DNA of 64,000 bases from LMUY01 sp965199105 (GTDB lineage Bacteria > Pseudomonadota > Alphaproteobacteria > Acetobacterales > Acetobacteraceae). This document shows positions 34,427 through 42,120 of the stretch, piece by piece (the stretch's first letter is position 1; each line of letters opens with the position of its first letter). The position numbers were made by a program, and so were the translations under genes. Location: assembly GCA_965199105.1 (NCBI GenBank), contig CBDAQO010000002.1, positions 1,240,001-1,304,000 on the forward strand, written 5' to 3'. The notes under the pieces were generated by a model, which was given only the letters and a program-made list of their open reading frames with translations, was not told the DNA's origin and ran no database searches.

Positions 34427-35775
34427 TGCACTTGGCCTGTATCCCCACCATGGTCGGCGGCCATCTCGGCGGCTGGCGCCATCCCAGCGCCTACGCCGAC
34501 ACGGTGATGAACCTCGACGCCTTCATCGAGCTGGTGCAGATCGCCGAGCGCGGCATGCTCGACTGCGTCTTCCTGGCCGACGGCAACGGCGTGCGCGAGA
34601 TGGAGCGGCCGGAGCTGTTCGCCGCCAACTTCCCCTCCGCCCGCCCCGCCATGTTCGAGCCCACCACCCTGCTTTCCGCCGCCGCCATGGTCACAAGCCG
34701 CATCGGCCTGGTCGCCACCGCCACCAGCACCTTCGAAGAGCCGTGGATGGTCGCCCGCCGCTTCGCCTCCATGGACCACATCAGCCGCGGCCGCGCCGGC
34801 TGGAACCTGGTCACCGCCTCCAACCCCGGCGACGCGCTCAACTTCAGCCGCAGCGAGGTGGGCCGCGAGGAGCGCTACGCCCGCGCGCAGGAGTTCTACC
34901 AGGTCGTGACCGCGCTGTGGGACAGTTGGGCGCCCGACGCCTTCCCGCAGGACAAGGCAGCCGGCCGATACCTCGACCCGGCGCGCGTCCGCCGCATCGA
35001 CCACCAGGGCGCCCACTTCAAGGTGCAGGGCCCGCTCAGCCTGCCGCCCACGCCGCAGGGCCGCCCGGTGGTGTTCATGGCCGGCCAATCCGCCCCCGGC
35101 ATGGAGCTCGCCGCCCGCTATGCCGACGCACTGTTCGGCGCCGGCAGCACCAAGGCCGACTGCATCGCCGCCTATGCCGACATCAAGGGCCGCATGGCCA
35201 AGTGGGGCCGCGCACCGGACCAGCTCAAGGTCCTGCCCGGCGTCAGCGTCTTCACCGGCCCCACCGCCGCCGACGCCGAGCGTCTCTACGAGGAGCTGCA
35301 GGGCCTGATCTCGCCCGCGCTCGGCGTGCACTATCTGTCCAAGCAGATCAGCTACGATCTCGGCGGCCTCGACCTCGACGGCCCCGTGCCGGCCGACATC
35401 CCCACCGAGACCGCCGGCGGCAGCAGCCTGCGCCGCTACATCCTTGACATGATCCGGCGCGACCAACTCACCATCCGCCAGGCCTATCAGCGCGTGCTGC
35501 CCGCCATTGGCGGCCCGGTGTTCAAGGGCGACCCCACCCAGGTGGCCGACGCGATGGAGGACTGGTTCCGCAGCGGCGCCTGCGACGGCTTCACCATCAT
35601 GGCGCCCACCCAGCCGCGCGGCCTGCGCGACTTCGTGGACCACGTGGTGCCCGAACTGCGCCGCCGCGGGCTGGTGCGCAGCGAATACACCAGCACGACC
35701 CTGCGCGGCCATCTCGGCCTGGCCGACCCGCCGAGCCAATGGCACAGCGCGCAGCGGGCAGCGGTGGCGTCATGA
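34423..35775 (+). CDS. NtaA-type FMNH2-dependent monooxygenase (LLM class)
   Basis: 450 residues from ATG 34423, overlapping the ATPase stop by four bases. GGHLGGWRHPSAYADTV at the N-terminus, LDCVFLADGNGV, ISRGRAGWNLVTASNPGDALNF and YTSTTLRGHLGL at the C-terminus closely follow the nitrilotriacetate monooxygenase NtaA pattern. GRPVVFMAGQS is the conserved phosphate-binding region. It needs reduced FMN from a partner reductase. It and the next gene share many motifs and are probably paralogues. Translational coupling to the transporter says it acts on the imported substrate. Confidence 0.9.
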   Translation: MMHLACIPTMVGGHLGGWRHPSAYADTVMNLDAFIELVQIAERGMLDCVFLADGNGVREMERPELFAANFPSARPAMFEPTTLLSAAAMVTSRIGLVATATSTFEEPWMVARRFASMDHISRGRAGWNLVTASNPGDALNFSRSEVGREERYARAQEFYQVVTALWDSWAPDAFPQDKAAGRYLDPARVRRIDHQGAHFKVQGPLSLPPTPQGRPVVFMAGQSAPGMELAARYADALFGAGSTKADCIAAYADIKGRMAKWGRAPDQLKVLPGVSVFTGPTAADAERLYEELQGLISPALGVHYLSKQISYDLGGLDLDGPVPADIPTETAGGSSLRRYILDMIRRDQLTIRQAYQRVLPAIGGPVFKGDPTQVADAMEDWFRSGACDGFTIMAPTQPRGLRDFVDHVVPELRRRGLVRSEYTSTTLRGHLGLADPPSQWHSAQRAAVAS

Positions 35776-37115
35776 TGAACCTCGCGGCCAATGGCGGCGT
35801 GCTCGGCGGCCACCTCGCCGGCTGGCGCCACCGCGACGCCTTCCCCAGCACCGCGATGCAGCTGGATTGCATGGTCACCATCGCCAAGCTGGCCGAGCAG
35901 GGCGGCCTCGACGCGATGTTCCTCGCCGACGGCAACGGCGTGCGCCAGATGGACAAGCCCACCCTGTTCGCCGCCAACAGCCCCTCCGACCGCCCCGCCG
36001 TGTTCGAGCCGGTCACGCTGTTCGCCGCCCTGTCGCAGCACACCCGCCATCTCGGCTTCGTCGCCACCGCCACCACCAGCTACGAGGAGCCCTGGAGCAT
36101 CGCCCGCAAGTTCGCCTCGCTCGACCATCTGAGCGGCGGCCGCGCGGCCTGGAACCTGGTCACCACGCAATACGTGGAGGACGCCAAGAACTTCGGCCGC
36201 GAGGAGCATTTCGGCCGCGAGGACCGCTATGGCCGCGCCCGCGAAAGCCTCGACGTGGTGCGCTCACTCTGGGACAGTTGGGCCGCGGACGCTTTCCTGC
36301 AGGACAAGGCGACCGGCCAATACCTCGACCCGGCGCGCGTCCGCCTCACCAACCACCGCGGCGCCCACTTCGCCGTGAAAGGCCCGCTGAACGTCGGCCG
36401 CTCGCCGCAGGGCCAGCCCGTCGTGTTCATGGCCGGGCAGAGCGACCTCGGCAAAGATTTGGCGGCCTATGGCGGCGAGGCGCTGTTCGGCACTGCCGCC
36501 GACCTGGCCGAGGCGCAGCGCGAATACGCCGACATCAAGGGCCGCATGGCCCGCTATGGCCGCGACCCGGCGTCCCTGCGCATCCTGCCCAGCCTCGCCG
36601 TGTTCGTCGGCCGCACCGCGGCAGAGGCGCAGGAGCTATTCGACGAACTGCAAGCCCTGATCGCCCCCTCGCTCGCGGTCACCTACCTTTCCAAGGTAGT
36701 CGGCCTGGACCTCACCGGCGCCGACCTGGACGGCCCGCTGCCGCAAGCCCCCGGCCAAGCGCTCGGCGGCACCGCGATGGGCCGCTCCGTGGTCGAGATG
36801 GCCGCGCGCGAAGCCCTCACTGTGCGCCAGACCTACGCCCGCATCCTGCCCACCATGGGCGGCAACGCGGTGACCGGCACCGCCAGCCAAGTGGTGGACG
36901 TGATGGAGCACTGGTATCGCAGCCAGGCCTGCGACGGCTTCGTGCTGTCCATGCCGGTGCAGCCGCGCAGCCTACGGGATTTCGTCACCCTGGCGGTGCC
37001 AGAACTCCGCCGCCGCGGCCTGCGCCCACCCGCCTACCGCGGCCCCACCCTGCGGGACCAGCTCGGCCTGCCAACCCCGCCGGACCCGTTCGCCCCGCCA
37101 TACCGTTACAGCTAG
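35772..37115 (+). CDS. NtaA-type FMNH2-dependent monooxygenase (LLM class), paralogue
   Basis: 447 residues from ATG 35772, again overlapping the previous stop (ATGA). LGGHLAGWRHRDAFPST, LDAMFLADGNGVRQMDKP, LSGGRAAWNLVTTQYVEDAKNF and YRGPTLRDQLGLPTP parallel the preceding enzyme almost segment for segment, indicating a tandem duplication that has diverged. The Arg of the usual SRGRAGWN is kept but Gly is replaced by Ala (GGRAAWN). Its TAG stop shares CTAG with the stop of the opposite gene, so the two reading frames overlap tail to tail by two bases. Confidence 0.9.
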   Translation: MMNLAANGGVLGGHLAGWRHRDAFPSTAMQLDCMVTIAKLAEQGGLDAMFLADGNGVRQMDKPTLFAANSPSDRPAVFEPVTLFAALSQHTRHLGFVATATTSYEEPWSIARKFASLDHLSGGRAAWNLVTTQYVEDAKNFGREEHFGREDRYGRARESLDVVRSLWDSWAADAFLQDKATGQYLDPARVRLTNHRGAHFAVKGPLNVGRSPQGQPVVFMAGQSDLGKDLAAYGGEALFGTAADLAEAQREYADIKGRMARYGRDPASLRILPSLAVFVGRTAAEAQELFDELQALIAPSLAVTYLSKVVGLDLTGADLDGPLPQAPGQALGGTAMGRSVVEMAAREALTVRQTYARILPTMGGNAVTGTASQVVDVMEHWYRSQACDGFVLSMPVQPRSLRDFVTLAVPELRRRGLRPPAYRGPTLRDQLGLPTPPDPFAPPYRYS

Positions 37116-38683
37116 GCCTTCTTCACGTTCCAAAACATCGGCGGGCCCGTGAGCACGCCGGAAACGTTGCTCTGAAACGACGTGTAGGCAAAATACTGCC
37201 CCAGCGGGACGTAGGGCAGGTCGATCAGCGCCTGCTTCTGGATGTCCGCCGCAAGCGGCTGCTGCGCCGCCACGTCCGGCGTGTCGAGCCATTGCTGGCG
37301 CATCGCTTCGAGCTTGTCGCTCTTGGGCCAGCCGAACGTGCCCGCCTCCCCGGTGGCGCGCAGGAAGGCGTTGTTGGCGGGGGTCGCCTGATCGAGCCCG
37401 GCCCAGAACGTGCCAAAGATGCTCCAGCCGCCTTGCTCCACCGGGTCCTTCTTGGTGCGCCGCTGCACCACCGTGCCCCAATCCATCACCTGGTAGTCCA
37501 CGTTGAACCCGGCGCGATGCAGCATGTCGGCCGACACGTCGCCCAGCGCCTTCAGGTTCTGCAGGTCGGAGGCGCCCATCAGCACAACCCGCTCGCCCTT
37601 GTAGCCCGCCTCCTGCAGCGCCTTCTTGGCGCCGTCGTAGTCACGCTTGCCGTTGAACACGTCGAGCCCGGCGTCGCTGGCCATCGGCAGGCCGGGGCAG
37701 AAAATCCCGGTCGGCGTATGGCGCAGTTTGGCGTCGTCCCCGGTCACCGCCTCCATGTAGTCGACCTGGTTCACCACCTGCAGCAGCACGCGGCGGATCG
37801 CCGGGTTGTTGAACGGCGGCTGCAGCTCGTTCATCCGCAGCGTGCCGATAAAGCCGGTCGGGTCGGCCACCCGCGTCGTCATCCCGCTCAGCAGCGGCAG
37901 CATGTCGGGGGAGGCCATCTCCCACCAATCGACCTCCTTGCGCTGCATCGCCGCGGCCGCGGTGGCTTCGTCGGGGATCACGCGCCATTCCACCCGGTCG
38001 AGGAACGCCCGCTTCGGCCCCGAGGTCCATTGCGGCGTCCCGCCCTCGCGCGGCACGTAGTCGGTGAACTTCTCATACACCACCAGGCTGCCCACCACCC
38101 GCTCGCTGGCCACGAAGCGGAACGGGCCGCTGCCGACCATCTCCGGCACCTGGGTGAACGGGTCGGTGGCGGCCAGGCGCTCCGGCATGATCGCGCAAAT
38201 GCTGCTGCCGACCTTGCCCAGCATGTCCGGCAACAGCGCGAAGGGCCGCTTCAGCTTGAACAGGATTGTCTTGTCGTCTGGCGCCGAAAGCTCGTCGGTG
38301 TAGGCGCTCAGCGTCTGCCCCACCGAGTCGCGCTTGGCCCAACGCTGGATGCTGGCCACGCAGTCGCGCGCCAACACCGGGCTGTTGTCGTGGAACTTCA
38401 GGCCGGGCCGCAAGGTCAGCCGCCACTGCTTGCCGTCGTTCTCCACCACGTGCCCGGCCACCATCTGCGGCTGCGCTGCATAGCTCGAATCGATGCCATA
38501 CAGCGTGTCGAACACCAGCAAACCATGGTTGCGGGTGACGTAGGCGGTGGTCCAGATCGGGTCCAGCACCGTGAGGTCGGACTGCGGAATGAACTTCATC
38601 ACGCTGCTGCCGGCTGCGCGCGCGATGGACGGCGTGGCCAGCGCTGCGCCCGAGGCGGCAAGCAGGGTGCGGCGGGTCAACAT
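37112..38683 (-). CDS. ABC transporter substrate-binding protein, family 5
   Basis: 523 residues from ATG 38683, with CAGGAGA before it. MLTRRTLLAASGAALATPSIARA is a Tat-like signal peptide. DLTVLDPIWTTAYVTRNHGLLVFDTLYG, LRPGLKFHDNSPV and VGSGPFRFVASER are family 5 motifs. It differs strongly from the binding protein at 29 kb. It is transcribed toward the monooxygenase/transporter operon and has no permease of its own, so it may lend a second specificity to that transporter. It is divergent from kdgT with a 185-base gap. Confidence 0.92.
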   Translation of the reverse strand: MLTRRTLLAASGAALATPSIARAAGSSVMKFIPQSDLTVLDPIWTTAYVTRNHGLLVFDTLYGIDSSYAAQPQMVAGHVVENDGKQWRLTLRPGLKFHDNSPVLARDCVASIQRWAKRDSVGQTLSAYTDELSAPDDKTILFKLKRPFALLPDMLGKVGSSICAIMPERLAATDPFTQVPEMVGSGPFRFVASERVVGSLVVYEKFTDYVPREGGTPQWTSGPKRAFLDRVEWRVIPDEATAAAAMQRKEVDWWEMASPDMLPLLSGMTTRVADPTGFIGTLRMNELQPPFNNPAIRRVLLQVVNQVDYMEAVTGDDAKLRHTPTGIFCPGLPMASDAGLDVFNGKRDYDGAKKALQEAGYKGERVVLMGASDLQNLKALGDVSADMLHRAGFNVDYQVMDWGTVVQRRTKKDPVEQGGWSIFGTFWAGLDQATPANNAFLRATGEAGTFGWPKSDKLEAMRQQWLDTPDVAAQQPLAADIQKQALIDLPYVPLGQYFAYTSFQSNVSGVLTGPPMFWNVKKA

Positions 38684-38868
38684 GGTCAGGTCTCCTGCGG
38701 TTCGATCACGCCGCGCATAGGGCGCGAGGCCGCTGCGTTGCACAAGCCGCAATGCGCCGCCCGACCGCCACGCGGGCACGGGCGGCAACCCGCCTTCACG
38801 AACCCGCGACACCGCCGCATCGGGCCGGAGCACGACGCGTTGACGCCGGGTCGAACGGGTGGGGCGGA

Positions 38869-39834
38869 ATGCAGATCGGGATCAAGCGGGCGCTGGACAG
38901 GATACCCGGCGGCATGATGATCGTGCCGCTGGTGGTCAGCGCAGTCCTCGTGACCTTTCTGCCCCATGTCGGCGCGTTCTTCGGCTCGTTCACTGGCGCG
39001 CTGTTCACCGGCGCGCTGCCGATCCTGGCGGTGTTCTACGTCTGCATGGGCGCCACCATTTCCATCACCGCGCTGCCCCGCGTCGCCCGTCACGGCGGCG
39101 TCCTGCTCGGCACCAAAATCGCCATGGGCATCGTCGCCGGCCTCGTCCTCGGCCACTTCCTGGGCGAAGCGCCGATCACCTCGGGCTGGTTCGCCGGGCT
39201 GTCCACCCTGGCGGTGGTGGCGACCCTGAACGACACCAATGGCGGCCTCTACATGGCGCTGATGAACCAGTACGGCAAACCGGAGCAGGCCGCCTCCTAC
39301 TCGGTCATGACGCTCGAATCCGGCCCGTTCCTGACCATGGTGACCTTGGGCGTGGCCGGCCTGTCGTCGTTCCCCTGGCAGACGCTGGTGGGCGGCATCC
39401 TGCCCCTGGCGGTCGGCATCCTGATCGGCAACCTCGACCGCGACATGCGGGACTTCCTCGGCCGTGCCGCGCCGACGATGATCCCGTTCTTCGCCTTCGC
39501 GCTCGGCACCAGCCTGGACCTGCACCGGATTTGGGCCGCCGGACTGCTCGGCCTGGCGCTGGGCGCCGCCGTCACGTTCGTCTCCGCCATCCTGCTGGTG
39601 TTCATGGACCGCGTGTCGGGGGGCGACGGCACCGCGGGCATCGCCGCTGCCACCACCGCCGGCAATGCCGCCGCCGTGCCGGCTTTGGTCGCCGCCGCCA
39701 ACCCGGTCTATGCCCCTGCCGCGGCGCAGGCCACGGTGCTGGTGGCCGCCTGCGTCATCGTCACCAGCCTGTCGGTGCCGGTGCTGACCGCGTGGTGGGC
39801 CGGGCGCGTCGCCACCCGCACGGCCACCGCCTAG
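38869..39834 (+). CDS. kdgT: KdgT-family 2-keto-3-deoxygluconate-type permease
   Basis: 321 residues from ATG 38869. It follows E. coli KdgT closely: IKRALDRIPGGMMIVPL, FGSFTGALFTGALPILAVFYVCMGA, LSTLAVVATLNDTNGGLYMALMNQYG, SLESGP-type segment, NLDRDMRDFLGRA and GGDGTAGIAAATTAGNAAAVP. About ten membrane segments, proton-coupled sugar-acid uptake. Next to a DUF1537 kinase and PdxA2 the true substrate is more likely a four-carbon acid such as threonate or erythronate than ketodeoxygluconate. Kinase ATG follows one base after the stop. Confidence 0.9.
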   Translation: MQIGIKRALDRIPGGMMIVPLVVSAVLVTFLPHVGAFFGSFTGALFTGALPILAVFYVCMGATISITALPRVARHGGVLLGTKIAMGIVAGLVLGHFLGEAPITSGWFAGLSTLAVVATLNDTNGGLYMALMNQYGKPEQAASYSVMTLESGPFLTMVTLGVAGLSSFPWQTLVGGILPLAVGILIGNLDRDMRDFLGRAAPTMIPFFAFALGTSLDLHRIWAAGLLGLALGAAVTFVSAILLVFMDRVSGGDGTAGIAAATTAGNAAAVPALVAAANPVYAPAAAQATVLVAACVIVTSLSVPVLTAWWAGRVATRTATA

Positions 39835-39835
39835 C

Positions 39836-41104
39836 ATGCTCGAGATGGTCATCATCGCCGACGACCTGTCCGGTGCGGCCGATTGCGGCATCGTCTGCGC
39901 CGAGGCCGGGCTCGACACGCTGGTGATCCTGAGCGACCAGCAGGATGGCGTCGAGGCCGAGGTGCTGTCGATCGACGCCGACACCCGCGGCGGCAGCCAG
40001 GCCGATGCCGTGGCGCGGACGGCCAGCCTGACCCGGCGTTACGCCCCGCCCGGCCTGCTGCTGTTCAAGAAGCTCGACTCCACGTTGCGCGGCCATGTCG
40101 GGCCCGAACTCGCCGCCATGCTGCAGGCCCGCCGCGAAACCGGCCCGGCGTTCATCGTCATGGCGCCAGCCTTCCCCGCCACCGGCCGCAGCACGGAGGG
40201 CGGCATGCAGTTGCTGCACGGCACGCCGCTGCAGCACACCGAGATCTGGCAGCGCGAGGCCATGCTGCACCGCGCCCACATCCCCGAGATGCTGCAGCGG
40301 GCCGGGCTGCACACCGCCCATATCGCGCTGGACGCCGTCCGCGGCACGGCGCTGGCAGCCGACCTGGCCGCCGCCGCCGCCGGCCACGACGCCGTGGTGT
40401 GCGACGCGGCGACCAACGCCGACCTGCAGGCGATCGCCACCGCCGCCATGCCGCTCGGGCGTGGCACCATCTGGGCCGGGTCCGCGGGGCTGGCGCGCCA
40501 CCTGCCAGCCGCCGCCGGCCTCACCCGCGCAGCCCCGCGGCCTGGCGTGCCCCCCGCCGCTGGCCCGATCCTGTTCGTGGTCGGCAGCCTCGCCCGCGTT
40601 TCCCGCGAGCAGGTGGACCGGCTCACCGCGCACTCCACCCTCGATGCCCCCATCGCGCTCGTCACCGTGGCGCCGGCCGTGCTGCGCGCCGGCCCGCGCC
40701 ACCCGGGCTGGACCGAGCAGGACGCGGCCCTCGGCGCCGCCCTCGCGTCAGGCCGCGACGTCGTCGCCCTGCTCGGCGGCGAGGCGACCATCGCGCTCTC
40801 GGAAGGGCTCGCCCTGTGCCACGCGCTCGCCCGGCTGGTGGCGCCGCATGCCGGCACGATCGGCGCGCTGGTGTCGACCGGTGGTGAGACCGCCCGCGCC
40901 GTGCTGCAGGCGTTTGGCGCCGGTGGCCTGCGCCTGGTGGGCGAAATCGAACCCGGCGTGCCGCTTGCGACCGCCGTGGGAGCGCGCCCGCTTCCAGTCA
41001 TCACCAAGGCCGGCGCGTTCGGCGACCCCGACACGCTGATCCGCTGCCGCGCCGTGCTCCGGGCTGGCACCCCGTCCGCATCCCTATCGGAGACCCCGCA
41101 ATGA
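39836..41104 (+). CDS. DUF1537 four-carbon acid sugar kinase
   Basis: 422 residues. IIADDLSGAADCG at the N-terminus, KKLDSTLRGHVGPE, GPAFIVMAPAFPATGR, GSAGLARHL and STGGETARAVLQAFG at the C-terminus match the DUF1537 kinase family (DtnK, OtnK, DenK), whose N-domain binds the sugar acid and C-domain ATP. It phosphorylates a tetronate at O-4. With PdxA2 directly behind (four-base overlap, ATGA), D-threonate is the best-supported substrate, D-erythronate the alternative. The permease in front completes a small catabolic operon. Confidence 0.93.
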   Translation: MLEMVIIADDLSGAADCGIVCAEAGLDTLVILSDQQDGVEAEVLSIDADTRGGSQADAVARTASLTRRYAPPGLLLFKKLDSTLRGHVGPELAAMLQARRETGPAFIVMAPAFPATGRSTEGGMQLLHGTPLQHTEIWQREAMLHRAHIPEMLQRAGLHTAHIALDAVRGTALAADLAAAAAGHDAVVCDAATNADLQAIATAAMPLGRGTIWAGSAGLARHLPAAAGLTRAAPRPGVPPAAGPILFVVGSLARVSREQVDRLTAHSTLDAPIALVTVAPAVLRAGPRHPGWTEQDAALGAALASGRDVVALLGGEATIALSEGLALCHALARLVAPHAGTIGALVSTGGETARAVLQAFGAGGLRLVGEIEPGVPLATAVGARPLPVITKAGAFGDPDTLIRCRAVLRAGTPSASLSETPQ

Positions 41105-42093
41105 GCCGTCCCGTCATCGCCATCACCATGGGGGACGCCGCCGGCGTCGGCCCCGAGATCATCATGAAGAGCCTGGCGCATGCCGACCTCTACGAGCGCT
41201 GCCGCCCACTGGTGATCGGCGACGCTGCCCGGCTGGAAGCCGCGGGCAAGATCGTCGGCAGCCCCCTCGCGGTGCGCGCGCTGCCGGACGCCACTGCGGC
41301 GCGCTACGAATTCGGCACGGTCGACTGCGTGGACCTGCATTTGATCCCGGCGGACCTGCCCTGGGGCCGGCTCTCCCCGGCCGCGGGCGACGCGGCCTAC
41401 CAGTACATCAAGGTCGCCACCGAACTCGCCATGGCCGGCAAGGTGGCGGCGATCTGCACCGCGCCGCTCAACAAGGAAGCGCTGCACGCCGGCGGCCACA
41501 ACTACCCCGGCCACACCGAGATGCTGGCCGCGCTGACCGACACGCCCGAAGTCTCCATGATGCTCACCGCGCCGAACCTGCGGGTGATCCACGTCACCAC
41601 CCACACCGGCCTGCTGGACGCGATCCGCAGGATCGAACCCGGATTGGTGGAGCGCACCATCGCGCGCGGCCACAGTGTGCTGGCGAAGGCCGGGCTGCCG
41701 CGCCAGAAGATCGGCGTGTGCGCCATCAACCCGCACGCCGGCGAGAACGGCCTGTTCGGCCACGGCGAGGAAGCCGAGAAGATCACCCCCGCCATCGACG
41801 CCTGCCGCGCCCGCGGCTGGGACGTGGAGGGCCCGCTCCCCGCCGACACGCTGTTCTTCCGCGCCGGCCGCGGCGATTTCGACATGGTGGTCGCGATGTA
41901 CCACGACCAAGGCCACGGCCCGGTGAAGGTGCTGGGGCTGGAGGCCGGCGTGAACATCACCGTGGGCCTGCCGGTGATCCGCACCTCGGTCGACCATGGC
42001 ACCGCGTTCGACATCGCCGGCACTGGCCGGGCCGACGAGCGCAGCCTGCTGGAAGCGCTGCGGCAAGGGATCGCGCTGGCGCCGGCGCAGTAG
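41101..42093 (+). CDS. pdxA2: 4-hydroxythreonine-4-phosphate dehydrogenase paralogue PdxA2
   Basis: 330 residues. ITMGDAAGVGPEIIMK is the PdxA N-terminus, GHTEMLAALTD the substrate loop, CAINPHAGENGLFG and MYHDQGHGPVKVLGLE the metal- and NAD-binding core. In operons with DUF1537 kinases this enzyme oxidises D-threonate or D-erythronate 4-phosphate; the unstable product decarboxylates to dihydroxyacetone phosphate. Context therefore favours the catabolic PdxA2 role over vitamin B6 synthesis. It converges on the nitrate reductase gene with a 27-base gap. Confidence 0.92.
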   Translation: MSRPVIAITMGDAAGVGPEIIMKSLAHADLYERCRPLVIGDAARLEAAGKIVGSPLAVRALPDATAARYEFGTVDCVDLHLIPADLPWGRLSPAAGDAAYQYIKVATELAMAGKVAAICTAPLNKEALHAGGHNYPGHTEMLAALTDTPEVSMMLTAPNLRVIHVTTHTGLLDAIRRIEPGLVERTIARGHSVLAKAGLPRQKIGVCAINPHAGENGLFGHGEEAEKITPAIDACRARGWDVEGPLPADTLFFRAGRGDFDMVVAMYHDQGHGPVKVLGLEAGVNITVGLPVIRTSVDHGTAFDIAGTGRADERSLLEALRQGIALAPAQ

Positions 42094-42120
42094 GCTGGCC
42101 CGCTTCACGATCGGCCCGCC

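Noticed and set aside
35507..38917. A 1136-codon open frame on the plus strand, overlapping two monooxygenase genes and a binding-protein gene
   Set aside because: It is a shadow frame: extremely Arg/Pro-rich, no domains, and all three overlapped genes are convincing. Long stop-free frames are expected in DNA this rich in GC.
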